Part shown: positions 26,907-35,259 of the stretch, one piece after another
Numbering within the stretch: position 1 is the first letter of the stretch
How the letters are laid out: each line of letters starts with the position of its first letter
Assembly (NCBI RefSeq): GCF_001591545.1
Contig: NZ_BCVC01000005.1
Location: 62,001 to 126,000, forward strand
Direction: 5' to 3'
Source of the DNA: Lederbergia lenta NBRC 16444
Lineage (GTDB): Bacteria > Bacillota > Bacilli > Bacillales > Bacillaceae_C
DNA: 64,000 nt
Position numbers and translations under genes: made by a program
The notes under the pieces: model-generated
Told to the model about the DNA's origin: nothing
Seen by the model: only the letters and a program-made list of their open reading frames with translations
Databases searched by the model: none

Positions 26907-27739
26907 TGATGCATCGGACAAAAAGAAAAAATTTCATTGTTGTTACGCTTGCTAGTCTCATTGCGATATTATTTCTTCTCCCGCTTGTTTGGATGGTTTT
27001 TACATCTTTTAAAACATTAAGTGAGTCGATGTCCAGTGCAGCAATTTTACCGAAAACTTGGACACTCGAAAATTATATAGATATTTTTTCTTCGACGAGT
27101 GATGCGCCGATTATTCGCTGGATTTTTAATACGGCACTTATCACGGCGATTGGCACTATTTTAGTTGTAGCTATTGATATATTAGCTGCCTATGCTCTCG
27201 CTAGATTGCGAGTACCTGGCAAAAAAGTCATTATGGGAATGATCGTTGCTGCTTTGACGATTCCTGGAATTGTTACATTATTCCCTGCTTTTTATTTATT
27301 TAAAAGCATGAATTTACTCGATACCTTTTTTCCGTTAATTTTGCCTTATACAGCAAGTACGATGGGTGTTTTTCTCGTCTATAACTTTCTACTTTCTTTT
27401 CCAAGAGATTTGGAAGAAGCAGCTTATATTGATGGGGCGACACAATGGCAGATTTTACGCCATGTCATTTTTCCATCTATTAAGCCGGTTGCAACTACTT
27501 TAGGGATAATTACCTTTATGGCAATATACAATGATTATTTATGGCCATCCCTTGTTGTAAATACGAATGAGATGAAGACCATTAGTTTAGGAATTGCCAC
27601 ACTTATTCAAGGAGCGAATTTTGTCAATCCGGCAAAAATGATGGCTTCTACCGTTATTGCGACGATTCCAGCTATCATTGTGTTCTTGTTTGCAAATAAA
27701 TATTTTGTCCAAAGCATTACAAATTCAGGCATTAAATAA
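26906..27739 (+). CDS. CUT1 ABC transporter permease, MalG type (cluster 3)
   Basis: 277-aa partner permease with six predicted helices and the EAA loop EAAYIDGATQWQILRHV followed by IFPSI. It starts at ATG 26906, inside the previous stop (TAATG), or at the adjacent ATG 26909, behind AAGGGAGGGG. Together with the upstream permease it should form the channel for an oligosaccharide. Confidence 0.93.
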   Translation: MMHRTKRKNFIVVTLASLIAILFLLPLVWMVFTSFKTLSESMSSAAILPKTWTLENYIDIFSSTSDAPIIRWIFNTALITAIGTILVVAIDILAAYALARLRVPGKKVIMGMIVAALTIPGIVTLFPAFYLFKSMNLLDTFFPLILPYTASTMGVFLVYNFLLSFPRDLEEAAYIDGATQWQILRHVIFPSIKPVATTLGIITFMAIYNDYLWPSLVVNTNEMKTISLGIATLIQGANFVNPAKMMASTVIATIPAIIVFLFANKYFVQSITNSGIK

Positions 27740-27753
27740 AGGAGACAGATAAC

Positions 27754-29556
27754 GTGAGACGTCCAGAATATCCTAGACCACAACTTGTAAGAGACGAGTG
27801 GGTTAATTTAAATGGTGCATGGAAATTTTCTTTTGATGATAAAAATATTGGTTTGGAGCAGGGATGGCATAAGGATCCTTCCTCTTTGAAAGAAACAATC
27901 GAAGTTCCTTTCGCATACCAGACAGAATTAAGCGGGATTCATGATCCTTCTTTCCATGATTGGGTTTGGTATAGCCGCCAATTTACGGTACCAGCCGATT
28001 GGAAAGAAAAACAGATCAAGCTGCATTTTGGAGCGGTAGATTATCGCGCATGGGTATATGTGAATGGGGAATATGTCGGTTTTCATGAAGGTGGCGGAAC
28101 TTCTTTTTCCTTTGATGTTACCCATTGTTTAACAGGTGGAGAAGAAACTGTAACGGTACGGGTGCATGATCCATCTACAGATGAAACGATTCCACGTGGA
28201 AAACAATTTTGGGAAGAGAAGCCAGCGTCGATTTGGTACACGCGGACAACCGGTATCTGGCAAACGGTTTGGTTGGAAGCTGTTCACCCGACACATCTCT
28301 CGTCTATAAAATTCACGCCGGATATTGAAGCGGGTGATGTGCAGCTTGAATGGGAAGTAAACGGGGATTATATAGGCAAGCAAGTGGAGATCGAAATTTC
28401 TTTTAAAAATGAAATCGTAACAAAGGATACGGTGACGTTACAGGAAGAATATACGAAACGTTCTTTAAATGTATTTAATCATAAAATCTTTCGAACAGGT
28501 TACCATCATGATGGTTGGTGCTGGACACCGGAAAATCCGAATCTATTCGATTGTGTGATTACATTAAAAGAAGAGGATCAAGTATTAGATAAAATCGATT
28601 CCTATTTTGGTATGCGCAAAGTCCATACAGAAAACGGGATGGTGTATCTTAATAATAGACCGTATTATCAAAAACTTGTATTAGACCAAGGATATTGGCC
28701 AGAAGGATTGCTTACAGCACCAACAGATGATGCATTTGTAAAAGACATTGAGATTGCGAAGGAAATGGGCTTCAATGGCTGTCGAAAACATCAAAAAATA
28801 GAAGATCCTCGCTTCTTTTATTGGGCAGATCAATTAGGTTTCCTTGTTTGGAGTGAATGTGCTGCATCTGCATCTTATAGTGAAAAAGCCGCGTCCCGTT
28901 TAACTAGAGAGTGGCTAGAAGCGATCGAAAGAGACTATAACCACCCATCGATTATTACGTGGGTTCCTTTAAATGAAAGTTGGGGCATTCCAAATGTGAG
29001 AAGTGATAAACAACAGCAAAACCATTCGCTGGCGATGTATCATTTAGTTAAATCATTGGATACAACGAGACTTGTCATTTCTAATGATGGGTGGGAATTA
29101 ACGAGAACCGATATTTGTGCTGTTCATAATTACAATCATGGTGGAAAAGATGAACTGGCGAAACAAGAAGCATTTAAACAATCCTTATCAACAAAAGAAG
29201 ATATTCTACAATCCATGCCTGCAAAACGTTCCATCTATGCGCAAGGATTCCAATATGAAGGTGAACCAATTCTATTAACGGAGTTTGGTGGCATCGGCTA
29301 CAAAGTTGGCGAAGAAAGTGGCTGGGGGTATACGTCCGTATCTGGCAGTGAAGAATTCCTCGAAGATTATGCACGTATTATGGAGCATGTGTATCGATCA
29401 AAAGTATTGCATGGCTATTGCTATACGCAATTAACGGATGTCGAGCAAGAAATTAACGGACTTGTCACATATGATAGAAAGCCGAAATGCGACCTTGAAG
29501 AAATTAAAAAAATCAATGATCAGTGGCATAATGACATCATTAAAAAGGGGGAATAA
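27754..29556 (+). CDS. Glycoside hydrolase family 2 enzyme, intracellular
   Basis: 600-aa GH2 enzyme (beta-galactosidase, beta-glucuronidase, arabinopyranosidase or similar exo-activity). Sugar-binding jelly roll at about residues 10-180 (VPFAYQTELSGI, WVYVNGEYVGFHEGG), an immunoglobulin-like domain at about 180-290, and a TIM barrel at about 290-600. The acid/base is E408 in VPLNESWG and the nucleophile E510 in LLTEFGG. No signal peptide, so it acts on imported oligosaccharide. The GTG start is 14 bases after the permease stop, behind AAGGAGAC. Specificity within GH2 cannot be read directly. Confidence 0.92.
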   Translation: MRRPEYPRPQLVRDEWVNLNGAWKFSFDDKNIGLEQGWHKDPSSLKETIEVPFAYQTELSGIHDPSFHDWVWYSRQFTVPADWKEKQIKLHFGAVDYRAWVYVNGEYVGFHEGGGTSFSFDVTHCLTGGEETVTVRVHDPSTDETIPRGKQFWEEKPASIWYTRTTGIWQTVWLEAVHPTHLSSIKFTPDIEAGDVQLEWEVNGDYIGKQVEIEISFKNEIVTKDTVTLQEEYTKRSLNVFNHKIFRTGYHHDGWCWTPENPNLFDCVITLKEEDQVLDKIDSYFGMRKVHTENGMVYLNNRPYYQKLVLDQGYWPEGLLTAPTDDAFVKDIEIAKEMGFNGCRKHQKIEDPRFFYWADQLGFLVWSECAASASYSEKAASRLTREWLEAIERDYNHPSIITWVPLNESWGIPNVRSDKQQQNHSLAMYHLVKSLDTTRLVISNDGWELTRTDICAVHNYNHGGKDELAKQEAFKQSLSTKEDILQSMPAKRSIYAQGFQYEGEPILLTEFGGIGYKVGEESGWGYTSVSGSEEFLEDYARIMEHVYRSKVLHGYCYTQLTDVEQEINGLVTYDRKPKCDLEEIKKINDQWHNDIIKKGE

Positions 29557-29559
29557 CGC

Positions 29560-30507
29560 ATGATTACAGGGTTTCGGACGATTAAAAAGGTGACAACAGA
29601 AGAAATCCATATGAGAGATCCCTTTGTGTTTACTGATCACCAAGCGAAAAAATATTACTTGTTTGGGACGAGTTTTGCGGATGGATGCGGGGATGAAGAA
29701 CCAATATTTGAAGTATATGTGGGGAGCGATTTACAACATTGGGAAGGCCCTTATGTCGCCTTCCAACCACCGAAAGGATTTTGGGGTGTTCGTCATTACT
29801 GGGCCCCAGAAGTATTTAAAATCGATGAGAAATATTATATGTTCGCAACATGTAAAGGTGGGATTGGTGAACACCGGGGAACCGGAATTTTAGTGTCCGA
29901 TCATCCAGCGGGCCCTTATACACCACATAGTGAACAAGCTATTACTCCAGAGAACTGGGAATGCCTAGATGGAACGTATTATGAAGATCGAGATGGACAA
30001 CGTTGGATGGTCTTTTGCCATGAATGGACCCAAGAATACGAAGGGAAAATAAAAGCGATTCGCCTGACGTCCGATTTAAAAAACTCTTTCGGTGAACCGG
30101 TCGAGATTTTAAATGCCATTGATATGCCTTGGATTCGCCCATTCGGCGATCCACGCATTGAAAAAGAAGGATATCTCACAGATGCACCTTTTATGTACGA
30201 AGCAGGAAATGGTGATCTACTATTACTGTGGTCAAGCTATTCCATCCCGAATTACGGAGACCAAGGTTTAGGTGGCTATACCGTTGCTATTGCTCGCTCG
30301 CGTTCTGGAAAAATCGAAGGACCTTGGGAGCATGATCCCGACTTACTAATGGATCGAAATGCTGGACACTCCAGCCTCTTCCATACACTAGACGGACAAC
30401 TCCATCTAGCCACCCATTATCCTGACACCCCACACGGCCATGAACGTCCGCTGTTTTTACGCGTGACGGAGAAGAATGATGGGTTGGGGATTGAGAGAAT
30501 TGAGTGA
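29560..30507 (+). CDS. Glycoside hydrolase family 43-like enzyme, intracellular
   Basis: 315-aa five-bladed beta-propeller hydrolase, expected to release arabinose or xylose units from imported oligosaccharides. The general base Asp is in HMRDPFVF. The pKa-modulating Asp is likely in WECLDGTYYED and the acid Glu in TDAPFMYEAG. No signal peptide. It follows the GH2 gene after 3 bases, so the two are clearly co-expressed. Four palindromic repeat units start 2 bases after the stop codon. Confidence 0.85.
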   Translation: MITGFRTIKKVTTEEIHMRDPFVFTDHQAKKYYLFGTSFADGCGDEEPIFEVYVGSDLQHWEGPYVAFQPPKGFWGVRHYWAPEVFKIDEKYYMFATCKGGIGEHRGTGILVSDHPAGPYTPHSEQAITPENWECLDGTYYEDRDGQRWMVFCHEWTQEYEGKIKAIRLTSDLKNSFGEPVEILNAIDMPWIRPFGDPRIEKEGYLTDAPFMYEAGNGDLLLLWSSYSIPNYGDQGLGGYTVAIARSRSGKIEGPWEHDPDLLMDRNAGHSSLFHTLDGQLHLATHYPDTPHGHERPLFLRVTEKNDGLGIERIE

Positions 30508-30508
30508 G

Positions 30509-30653
30509 AATTGTGTGAGTGCCTGGCACCCGCGCAATTATGAGAGAATTGTGTGAGTGCCTGGCACCCGCGCAATTATGAGAGAATTGTGTAAGTGCCT
30601 GGCACCCGCGCAATTATAAGAGAATTGTGTAAGTGCCTGGCACCCACGCAATT
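30509..30653 (+). repeat. Four tandem copies (38-bp period) of the GTGCC-T-GGCAC palindromic element
   Basis: Copies at 30509-30539, 30547-30577, 30585-30615 and 30623-30653. Each is AATTGTGT(G/A)AGTGCCTGGCACCC(G/A)CGCAATT-like, separated by TATGAGAG or TATAAGAG. The period is exactly 38. The units are nearly identical and the spacers are repeats too, so this is a tandem array and not CRISPR. It sits in the 3' trailer of the GH43 gene. Confidence 0.95.
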
Positions 30654-30659
30654 AATATG

Positions 30660-30693
30660 AAAAAACGCGAATGTTTGGCATTCGCGTTTTTTT
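30660..30693 (+). terminator. Terminator of the cluster 3 operon
   Basis: Stem AAAAACGCGAATG / CATTCGCGTTTTT with a 5-nt loop and T-run, directly after the four-repeat array. The array is therefore transcribed with the operon. The stretch 30694-30950 holds no supported gene. Confidence 0.9.
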
Positions 30694-30953
30694 GTTATTG
30701 GGGGGACTTTTCTTTAGGGAGATGATCACTAGTAAATAGCTTAGTAATATAACCTTCTATAGATATCTATAAATTGAAAATGTGACTAGCATGGTATTGT
30801 TGCTATAACAAAAGCGAATAATCTGCCTAATGCTGAAAAGACCCCAGTATCATCATCTTCCATGAAACGTATTATTCATAGATCGACAATTTGGAGTGAG
30901 AAATCATTTGTGGTTGAATCATATCGTTTTATATATAGGTAGTGAAATAAAGA

Positions 30954-30978
30954 AGACGCCCAACAATGTTGAATGTCT
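30954..30978 (-). terminator. Likely terminator of the minus-strand small-ORF cassette
   Basis: On the minus strand: AGAC-ATT-CAAC-ATT-GTTG-GGC-GTCT followed by TCTTTATTT, 13 bases beyond the stop of the 59-aa gene. The stem has an internal loop, so it is moderately convincing. Confidence 0.45.
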
Positions 30979-30991
30979 AAGTAGTTGTCTT

Positions 30992-31171
30992 TTATTTATA
31001 TTTTTGATCGTTACTGGTTTTAAATATTTTATTAATTATTGTATGGCTAATTATATAGACTGGTATGATTAGTAAATATACATAAATATTGTGTGGCATA
31101 TACTCGGTGAAATAGTAAATGAATATGCTTAACCATATAATTAAGACTACATATTTCAATATAACCTTCAT
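30992..31171 (-). CDS. Small two-helix membrane protein, 59 aa, unknown
   Basis: Short gene that usual length cut-offs miss. The product begins MKVILKYVVLIIWLSIFIYY and has a second hydrophobic stretch VYLLIIPVYIISHTII, ending in a Lys-rich tail. So it has two membrane helices and a net positive charge. AAAGGGGATAG precedes the ATG at a good distance. It lies 48 bases after the 109-aa gene on the same strand. Size, charge and two-helix layout resemble immunity proteins of membrane-active bacteriocins, but no sequence family is recognised, so function is unknown. Confidence 0.6.
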   Translation of the reverse strand: MKVILKYVVLIIWLSIFIYYFTEYMPHNIYVYLLIIPVYIISHTIINKIFKTSNDQKYK

Positions 31172-31219
31172 TTAACTATCCCCTTTGAGTAATTCGATTA
31201 GTATATGTCTACATATCCA

Positions 31220-31549
31220 TTATTTGGTTTTTTTGTCTAACTTGTCAAGTCTTTTAGCTATTGCATTACCAGGATCAAGATAAGCTACAGCAAAAAGCAC
31301 AGCTCCTCCAACTATAAGAGCTAACTTAGAGGCTCCCCATGCGATTAATTTTGTTTTAAGTGTTTTAGTAAATATTAGAGCGGCAGCCTTTTGACCTTTT
31401 TGCTTGATATATGCTGTGATTACACCAAGTCCACCAGCAACTACAAGTCCAAGCACAACATTAAATATAGCCCCTACTACCTTATTTGTAACTCTAACTT
31501 TTCCTTTAAGGGAAGCGGCACTTGCTGTTTGTACAGTTAGGGTTTCCAC
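31220..31549 (-). CDS. Basic hydrophobic small protein, 109 aa, unknown (bacteriocin-like?)
   Basis: Not recognised. It has two long hydrophobic, Gly/Ala/Val-rich segments (about residues 23-47, VVGAIFNVVLGLVVAGGLGV; and about 70-90, KLALIVGGAVLFAVAYL) linked by a basic stretch YIKQKGQKAAALIF. The tail is strongly basic (AKRLDKLDKKTK). The start is a GTG directly after an in-frame stop, with no good ribosome site, so it is probably translated by coupling to the acidic 80-aa gene ending 11 bases before. The composition resembles pore-forming or circular bacteriocin precursors, or a small toxin, but no processing or transport genes are adjacent. Confidence 0.55.
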   Translation of the reverse strand: METLTVQTASAASLKGKVRVTNKVVGAIFNVVLGLVVAGGLGVITAYIKQKGQKAAALIFTKTLKTKLIAWGASKLALIVGGAVLFAVAYLDPGNAIAKRLDKLDKKTK

Positions 31550-31560
31550 GCACTAGAAAC

Positions 31561-31803
31561 TTATGTATCTTCTTGCATATAGGTTGTATCAAGCAACTCT
31601 TCAGCTATCTCCGTTTCTACTAATAATTTTTCAAAATTATCATACGTCTCGGATTCTTCATCAAAGAAATCAATTAGTAAGTTTTCTATTGTTACTTCAT
31701 CTCGTTCACTTTCAAGTCCCATTAATTGAACTTGCTCATCAATTATTTGATTAAATAATTCCTTTTCTTTATTAGTCATTTCTTGAATAGAAGGAAGGTT
31801 CAT
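31561..31803 (-). CDS. Small acidic protein, 80 aa, unknown
   Basis: Soluble, highly acidic helical protein (EMTNKEKELFNQIIDEQVQL, then LLIDFFDEESETYDNFEKLL, EIAEELLDTTY) with no membrane segment. First gene of a three-gene minus-strand set (80, 109 and 59 aa). Its opposite charge to the basic 109-aa product suggests that the two could interact, for example as chaperone or antitoxin with toxin; this is inference. GAAGAAGC precedes the ATG. A copy of the palindromic repeat lies about 20 bases upstream, in the presumed promoter/leader. Confidence 0.6.
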   Translation of the reverse strand: MNLPSIQEMTNKEKELFNQIIDEQVQLMGLESERDEVTIENLLIDFFDEESETYDNFEKLLVETEIAEELLDTTYMQEDT

Positions 31804-31823
31804 TGAAGCTTCTTCAAAGTTGA

Positions 31824-31854
31824 AATTGTTTGAGTGCCTGGCACCCGCGCAATT
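31824..31854. repeat. Palindromic element copy upstream of the small-ORF cassette
   Basis: AATTGTTTGAGTGCC-T-GGCACCCGCGCAATT form, 31 bp, imperfect arms. It lies in the leader of the minus-strand cassette. The following 31855-32214 (about 360 bases) contain no supported gene and should hold the promoter of the malY-like gene. Confidence 0.9.
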
Positions 31855-32214
31855 AATTAATAATTATGTCCTTGTTTTTATATGTATTTTAGTAATAAAT
31901 GAAGTAATTCAATAGTGCAAATCTATAAATTTCATGTGAAAATTGTCCAAGTTTACATCGAACTTTTTAAAGTTATAATGCCCCATATGAATGACAGAAG
32001 AGCAAAGAGTAGTTATTCTAGGATAAGTTTTTGTCATATAGTACTGACAGAAAAGGTAAATTTTTGAACTTTGTTTAACCAGTGGACAAAGTCCGGTTTT
32101 AGTGTTAAACTTTTTACATAATAGTAATGGTATCGCTGACAAATATTAAGCTTTGAAGAAATGGAAAGCGCTATACATTACTAAGTTAGAGTGTCCTCAA
32201 AGAGGTGAAGAATA

Positions 32215-33387
32215 ATGAAAACAAATTTTGATAAAATAGTAAATCGTTTCCATACAAACTCTGCTAAATGGGATGGAATCGCGATGGATTATGGAGAAGA
32301 TGTAATCGCTCTATCAGTTGCAGATATGGATCTACAAGCACCTCCAGTTCTAATTAATAAGATGGTTGAAATGGCTGAGCATGGTATTTATGGATATACA
32401 GACCCATTTCCTCCTTATTATGAAGCGATCCTAAATTGGTTTAAACGTATGTATGATTGGGAGATTCAGCGCGAGTGGGTCGTATTTTGTCCGCGCATTG
32501 TACAGGCAGTTTCTCTTATCATACAGAATTTTATTCGCGAAGGTGAAAAAGTGCTCGTCCATACTCCTTCTTATATGCCAATTACAAATGCAGTAACGGT
32601 AAATAATAGGACCTTGGTGGAAAGTCCGCTATTACTAAAAAATGGACGATATGAGATAGATTTTGAGGATACTGAAAAAAAGATGCAAGAGGGCGTAAAA
32701 ATACTATTATTATGTTCTCCGCACAACCCAACTGGCCGTGTATGGACCAAGGAAGAACTTCTAAGATTGGGAGAATTATGCGTGAAATATCATGTCCTAT
32801 TAGTTTCGGATGACATACATGCGGATTTCATCCATGGGGATCATACTCATACGTTTATAGCTAGTCTATCAGAGCAATTGAAAGAGATAAGTATTATTTG
32901 CACATCTCCGGCTAAGACGTTTAACTTAGCAAGCTTAGAGATTGCAAACATAATTATTCCAAATGAAAAACTACGAACAAAGTTTAAAGAAACGATGATT
33001 CAAGCAGGGATTCATAATCCAACTTTTTTTGCTGTACCTGCTTTGGAAGTCGCTTACACAGCATGCGATGATTGGTTATTAGATGTAAAAGCTTATATAC
33101 AAGATAATATTGCTTTTACAAAGGCATTTTGTCGTTCATATTTGCCTGAAATCCAGATAATAGAACCAGAAGGTACCTTTTTATTGTGGATGGATTGTAG
33201 AAATTGGAGTGCTAGAGAAACGGAGTTAAAGCGCTTAATTTTAGAAGAGGCAAAGGTAAGTATCAGCTTTGGTACTTCCTTTGGTTTAGCGTATGAAGGC
33301 TTTATACGAGTGAATGTTGCTACATCTCGAGAGCTTTTAGAGGAAGGCTTACGGCGAATCGCACACATGTATAAGCTTAACAACTAG
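32215..33387 (+). CDS. MalY/PatB family PLP-dependent C-S lyase/aminotransferase
   Basis: 390-aa fold-type I PLP enzyme of the MalY/PatB group, usually cystathionine or cysteine-conjugate beta-lyase. N-terminal NRFHTNSAKWDGIAMDYG and LSVADMDLQAPPVL, substrate segment CSPHNPTGRVWTKEEL, SDDIHADFIHG, and the PLP-lysine in TSPAKTFNLASLE. Length fits the family. The ATG follows AAAGAGGTGAAG. It is followed after 30 bases by an NhaC-type antiporter gene, probably co-transcribed; the pairing of such a lyase with an NhaC-family transporter suggests export or import linked to a thiol amino-acid metabolite. Confidence 0.9.
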   Translation: MKTNFDKIVNRFHTNSAKWDGIAMDYGEDVIALSVADMDLQAPPVLINKMVEMAEHGIYGYTDPFPPYYEAILNWFKRMYDWEIQREWVVFCPRIVQAVSLIIQNFIREGEKVLVHTPSYMPITNAVTVNNRTLVESPLLLKNGRYEIDFEDTEKKMQEGVKILLLCSPHNPTGRVWTKEELLRLGELCVKYHVLLVSDDIHADFIHGDHTHTFIASLSEQLKEISIICTSPAKTFNLASLEIANIIIPNEKLRTKFKETMIQAGIHNPTFFAVPALEVAYTACDDWLLDVKAYIQDNIAFTKAFCRSYLPEIQIIEPEGTFLLWMDCRNWSARETELKRLILEEAKVSISFGTSFGLAYEGFIRVNVATSRELLEEGLRRIAHMYKLNN

Positions 33388-33417
33388 ATTTTTACACATT
33401 CAACGAGGTGAAAACAG

Positions 33418-34905
33418 ATGACAAAGACAAGAAAAGTGAAACAACCAACGATGTTTTTAGCATTATTGCCTATTCTTACAATGGTTTTATCTTTATCCTT
33501 TGGTTATGTATTTTTTGAATTGCCACCGGAACCATTAATCATTTTATCAACGATTGTTGCCGGGATAGTCGCGATTTACTTGGGTTATTCTTATCAAGAT
33601 ATATTAGATTCGGTTTCTGGTAAAATTGCAAAAACGATGCCGGCGATTATGATTTTAATTATTGTAGGACTTATGATTGGCGCATGGATGGTTGGCGGTA
33701 CGATTCCGATGATGATTTATTACGGTTTAAAAATTATTAATCCCCAATTTTTATTAATAACTGCTTTCATTGTTACTGCTATTGTTTCAGTATGTACAGG
33801 AACTTCCTGGGGTTCAGCTGGAACAATTGGGGTTGCTTTTATGGGAGTAGGCGCAGGTATGGATGCTAATTTGGCAGCTGTAGCCGGTGCAGTTGTTGCA
33901 GGTGCTTATTTTGGCGATAAGTTATCTCCGTTATCAGATACGACGAATATAGCGGCTTTGGCAACAGGTGTAAACTTATATGAACATATTGCTCATCTAC
34001 TTTATACAACGCTTCCTTCTTTCATTGTTGCGGCAGTTGTATATGTGATCGCGGGTTTGAATTCAAGTGGGGCCAATGTGGAAATTCCTGAGAAGGTAGG
34101 GGTAATTACAGATACGTTACATTCTGTTTTTCAATGGAATATACTATTGATTGTTCCAATCCTTATTGTATTGATTGGCTCTATTTGGAAGAAGCCGACG
34201 ATACCGGTGATGCTTTTTTCCGCCATCTTTGCGATGGGTAACGCACTCGTTTTCCAAGGATTTTCTTTGAATGATGTTGTGACATCCGTTGTAAACGGTT
34301 TTAATTTATCCATGATCAATGTGGCAGGTTTTGATCCAAATACCGTGATTGAGGACATTCCCAAATTATTAAATCGTGGTGGTATGAACTCAATGATGGG
34401 TACACTATTAATTTGCTTTTGTGCGATTACGTTTGCGGGAACGATTTCTGTGACTAAATCACTGGATTTAATTATCAATAAAATGTTAAAGTTTGCACGC
34501 TCAACAGGCAGTTTAATTGTCACAACGATTGTAACAGGATTAACGATGATTGGTGTAACAAGTAACGGTCAAATTTCAATCCTTATGCCTGGTGAAATGT
34601 TGAGAGAAAGCTATATTAAAAGAGGTGTCCATCCGAAAACCCTTGGTCGAACAATAGAAGATTCAGCTACGATCATTGAGCCGATCTTGCCTTGGACTGC
34701 AGCAGGTGCTTATATGGCGGGTACGCTTGGGGTAGCTACAGTAGATTATTTACCTTGGGCTGTATTATGTTGGACAGGTATTATATTCGCTACACTATGG
34801 GGCTTTACTGGTTTTGGTATTGCGAAATTAACTCCGGCAGAGCAACAGCAGATGAGTGATGAATTGGAAGAAACTGAAGATCATCCAAATAAGATTGCTA
34901 ATTAA
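33418..34905 (+). CDS. nhaC: NhaC family Na+/H+ antiporter-like transporter
   Basis: 495-aa integral membrane protein with about twelve hydrophobic segments. Family-typical motifs include VSVCTGTSWGSAGTIGVAFM, GAYFGDKLSPLSDTTNIAAL and the late GVTSNGQISILMPGEM and IEPILPWTAAGAYM. The NhaC family contains Na+/H+ and malate-lactate antiporters as well as amino-acid-related transporters. Because it follows a MalY-type lyase, the substrate may be organic rather than only Na+. The ATG lies behind ACGAGGTGAAAA. Confidence 0.92.
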   Translation: MTKTRKVKQPTMFLALLPILTMVLSLSFGYVFFELPPEPLIILSTIVAGIVAIYLGYSYQDILDSVSGKIAKTMPAIMILIIVGLMIGAWMVGGTIPMMIYYGLKIINPQFLLITAFIVTAIVSVCTGTSWGSAGTIGVAFMGVGAGMDANLAAVAGAVVAGAYFGDKLSPLSDTTNIAALATGVNLYEHIAHLLYTTLPSFIVAAVVYVIAGLNSSGANVEIPEKVGVITDTLHSVFQWNILLIVPILIVLIGSIWKKPTIPVMLFSAIFAMGNALVFQGFSLNDVVTSVVNGFNLSMINVAGFDPNTVIEDIPKLLNRGGMNSMMGTLLICFCAITFAGTISVTKSLDLIINKMLKFARSTGSLIVTTIVTGLTMIGVTSNGQISILMPGEMLRESYIKRGVHPKTLGRTIEDSATIIEPILPWTAAGAYMAGTLGVATVDYLPWAVLCWTGIIFATLWGFTGFGIAKLTPAEQQQMSDELEETEDHPNKIAN

Positions 34906-34987
34906 CAGTTATAAAAATCAAACAGGTGGTCAACAACTCCGTTGATAACTTGAATTGCATGTAAAAAGTTATCTAAATAATAATGCA

Positions 34988-35028
34988 AATCCCCATTCGG
35001 TGAACTTAGCCGGGTGGGGATTATTTTT
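34988..35028 (+). terminator. Terminator after nhaC
   Basis: Stem AATCCCCA-TTCGG / CCGGG-TGGGGATT with an 8-nt loop, followed by ATTTTTG. Confidence 0.8.
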
Positions 35029-35259
35029 GTTCCTACATTGCTCGGGATTTTAGAAGATGACAAGGGAGACTGGATTTAATAATTTTGTCAAGTCATATAT
35101 TTATTAAAATAATATAGAGAAAAGGACTGAGGGATGTCAACATGTTGCAGATTACGCAGCTCGATTTAACATTACTACAGCTGGTGGGAATTATTCAGTC
35201 TGCGTCCAGGGAAGGGAGCGAGTTCAAAGTGTATAGATGAGCTACCACTAGTAGGTGTG

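Noticed and set aside
30287-30613. 108-aa minus-strand ORF across the tandem repeats
   Set aside because: It is a translation of the repeat units (ARHSHNS periodic pattern) and the antisense of GH43; no ribosome site.
30509-30653. CRISPR array
   Set aside because: Repeats are tandem with 7-base near-identical spacers; no unique spacers and no cas genes.
31909-32142. 77-aa minus-strand ORF upstream of the small-ORF cassette
   Set aside because: Non-ATG start, no ribosome site and Cys/aromatic-rich random-looking sequence.
32161-32178. cre-like sequence TGGAAAGCGCTATACA before the malY-like gene
   Set aside because: Mismatches at two specified cre positions; not counted.
34920-34960. Small hairpin between nhaC and its terminator
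   Set aside because: Only 5 bp of pairing without T-run; the hairpin at 34988 is the convincing terminator.
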